Assembly (NCBI GenBank): GCA_021780415.1
Contig: JAJXYW010000309.1
Span: 1-5,456 of the forward strand
Direction of reading: 5' to 3'
Origin: Acidobacteriota bacterium
GTDB taxonomy: Bacteria; Acidobacteriota; Terriglobia; Terriglobales; Acidobacteriaceae
Length of the DNA stretch: 5,456 nt
Numbering within the stretch: the stretch's first letter is position 1; each line of letters opens with the position of its first letter. The translations under genes were made by a program, and so were the position numbers. The notes below the pieces were generated by a model that was given only the letters and a program-made list of their open reading frames with translations, had not been told where the DNA came from and made no database searches. Positions 4,539 through 5,456 of the stretch are shown here, piece by piece.

Positions 4539-5039
4539 CTACCGATTCGTCAACCCCCGAATCATCTCCGCCTCAGCCGGCCACTTCGCGCACAACTCCT
4601 CCGCCGACGCATCCGCATAATCCTCAAACTCAAACCCCGGGCTCACCGAACACCCCAGCAGCGCCCACCCCTCAGCCCTCAGCAGCCGAGACCCCTGCCA
4701 AACCCCACGCCGCACCACATGCTGCGGTCTCTCGCCCGCCTCCAGGTCCTTCCCCATCACCACCCGCTCCGAACTCCCATCCTCAAACAATTGCAGCATC
4801 TCCACGGCCCCGCCCATGTAGTGATGAAAGATCTCATCACTCTGCAACACATGCATCTCGCTAAACGTTCCCGGTTCCAGCAGATAATAAATCGAAGTCG
4901 ACGTCCGCCGCGCCCCGCCATAGCGCTCCAACTCCACCCACTCCTCCGACTCCCACGTCCGCACAAACCACCCACCCTCGCGCGGATGCGGCCGCAGTCC
5001 CAGAATCCTCTTCACCTCATCCGCCGTCATCGCTTGCAT
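4539..5039 (-). CDS. cupin family protein (DUF985 / Cupin_5)
   Basis: A 166-residue cytosolic protein of the DUF985 (Cupin_5) family at about full family length. Diagnostic features are LRPHPREGGWFVRTW at 15-29 (the family's HPEGG-like motif), STSIYYLL at 47-54, the cupin strand region with H63, D68/E69 and H72/H73, GVWQGSRL at 112-119 and the closing LLGCSVSPGFEFEDY at 127-141. Family members form a small beta-barrel with a probable metal or sugar-like ligand pocket. Some are annotated as epimerase-like, but the reaction is not established and I assign none. The ATG at 5039 follows AGGAG at five bases; M4 (ATG at 5030) is a weaker alternative. The gene is divergent from the permease gene across 84 bp. 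Its 3' side meets a small hairpin and repeat units. Confidence 0.85.
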   Translation of the reverse strand: MQAMTADEVKRILGLRPHPREGGWFVRTWESEEWVELERYGGARRTSTSIYYLLEPGTFSEMHVLQSDEIFHHYMGGAVEMLQLFEDGSSERVVMGKDLEAGERPQHVVRRGVWQGSRLLRAEGWALLGCSVSPGFEFEDYADASAEELCAKWPAEAEMIRGLTNR

Positions 5040-5123
5040 CGCCTCTCCTCTACGCTATCCTGAACGCACCCGCTTTCCTCAGCCAGCTTACCGCCAGCCT
5101 ACCGAAGGAGCCGCCGCCCACGC
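5040..5123. promoter_or_regulatory. 84-bp divergent promoter region, cupin / permease
   Basis: Both flanking genes start outward from this spacer, so it should hold two opposing promoters. Shine-Dalgarno-like AGGAG (minus, just before 5039) and AAGGAG (plus, 5105-5110) are visible. I see no clear -35/-10 pair, purine-type operator or riboswitch-like fold. Confidence 0.4.
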
Positions 5124-5456
5124 ATGCGCAGCCGCCTCGAACGCCACTTCAAATTCCACGAGCACCAGACCACCTGGCGCATCGAACTCCTCGCCGGCCT
5201 CACCACCTTCATCACGATGGCCTACATCATCTTCGTGAACCCGGCCATCCTCTCGCAAACCGGCATGCCTCTCGCGGCCGTCACCACCAGCACCTGCCTC
5301 TGCGCGGCCTTCGGCTCCATCCTCATGGGCCTGCTCGCCAACTACCCCCTCGCGCTCGCGCCCGGCATGGGCCTCAACGCCTACTTCACCTACACCGTCG
5401 TCAAGGGCATGCACGTCCCCTGGCAGACCGCCCTCGGCGCCGTCTTCCTCTCCGGC
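5124..5456 (+). CDS. NCS2-family purine permease (AzgA-like), N-terminal part
   Basis: The first 111 residues of a membrane transporter that continues past the window. A short cytosolic start (ERHFKFHEHQTTWRIELLAG) leads into the first membrane segment at about 22-40 (TTFITMAYIIFVNPAIL), a hallmark of the AzgA-type branch of NCS2 (adenine, guanine and hypoxanthine uptake by proton symport). A second segment follows at about 52-72 and then ANYPLALAPGMGLNAYFTY at 72-90, the conserved region around the substrate-site half-helix. Full-length relatives have about 430-480 residues, so roughly a quarter is present. The ATG at 5124 follows AAGGAG by 13 bases, a rather long spacing, but no in-frame alternative start lies nearer. 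Exact purine specificity cannot be told from this part. Confidence 0.88.
   Translation, partial: MRSRLERHFKFHEHQTTWRIELLAGLTTFITMAYIIFVNPAILSQTGMPLAAVTTSTCLCAAFGSILMGLLANYPLALAPGMGLNAYFTYTVVKGMHVPWQTALGAVFLSG

Noticed and set aside
5088..5414. Minus-strand frame opposite the permease gene
   Set aside because: It is an Ala/Gly/Glu/His-rich shadow of the permease coding sequence, which has clear NCS2 motifs and membrane segments.

Overview
The window looks like a piece of chromosome from an Acidobacteriota member, most likely class Terriglobia (the Granulicella / Edaphobacter / Terriglobus group). The basis is the GC-rich coding style, a lone PEP-CTERM protein, and intergenic spaces filled with short hairpin repeats of the GTCATTCCG...AGCGCAGCGA...CTGCTTC kind, which I associate from memory with that group. 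No database search was possible, so the assignment is an inference.

Layout, left to right. Positions 1-145 hold the start of a minus-strand reading frame that leaves the window and may be frameshifted. Positions 302-862 (minus) encode a HAD-fold 5'(3')-deoxyribonucleotidase-type phosphatase. Positions 976-1764 (minus) encode a coiled-coil protein with a C-terminal four-cysteine zinc ribbon. Positions 2061-2684 (minus) encode a secreted PEP-CTERM protein; downstream of it are a terminator-like hairpin and a second hairpin, and upstream is a good sigma-54 (-24/-12) promoter candidate. Positions 3295-4182 (plus) encode a secreted protein of unknown function with an internal duplication. Positions 4539-5039 (minus) encode a DUF985-type cupin. 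Positions 5124-5456 (plus) encode the N-terminal part of an NCS2/AzgA-type purine permease, divergent from the cupin gene and cut by the window end.

The genes do not form an obvious operon or pathway. They look like single transcription units separated by repeat-rich spacers. The most interesting content is non-coding. (1) Four copies of a hairpin repeat in two length classes show a compensatory stem change, and two or three of them are preceded by TTGCYN hexamer arrays. (2) A second palindrome (CCCATGTC...GACATGGG) sits 10-14 nt after the stop codon of two unrelated genes. (3) The sigma-54 promoter candidate upstream of the PEP-CTERM gene fits the known RpoN/PrsK-PrsR control of such genes elsewhere. 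(4) Four alternately oriented AAAGGCG blocks could form competing hairpins downstream of the PEP-CTERM gene. I found no rRNA, tRNA, CRISPR, transposase or integrase, and no clear evidence of a new multi-gene system.
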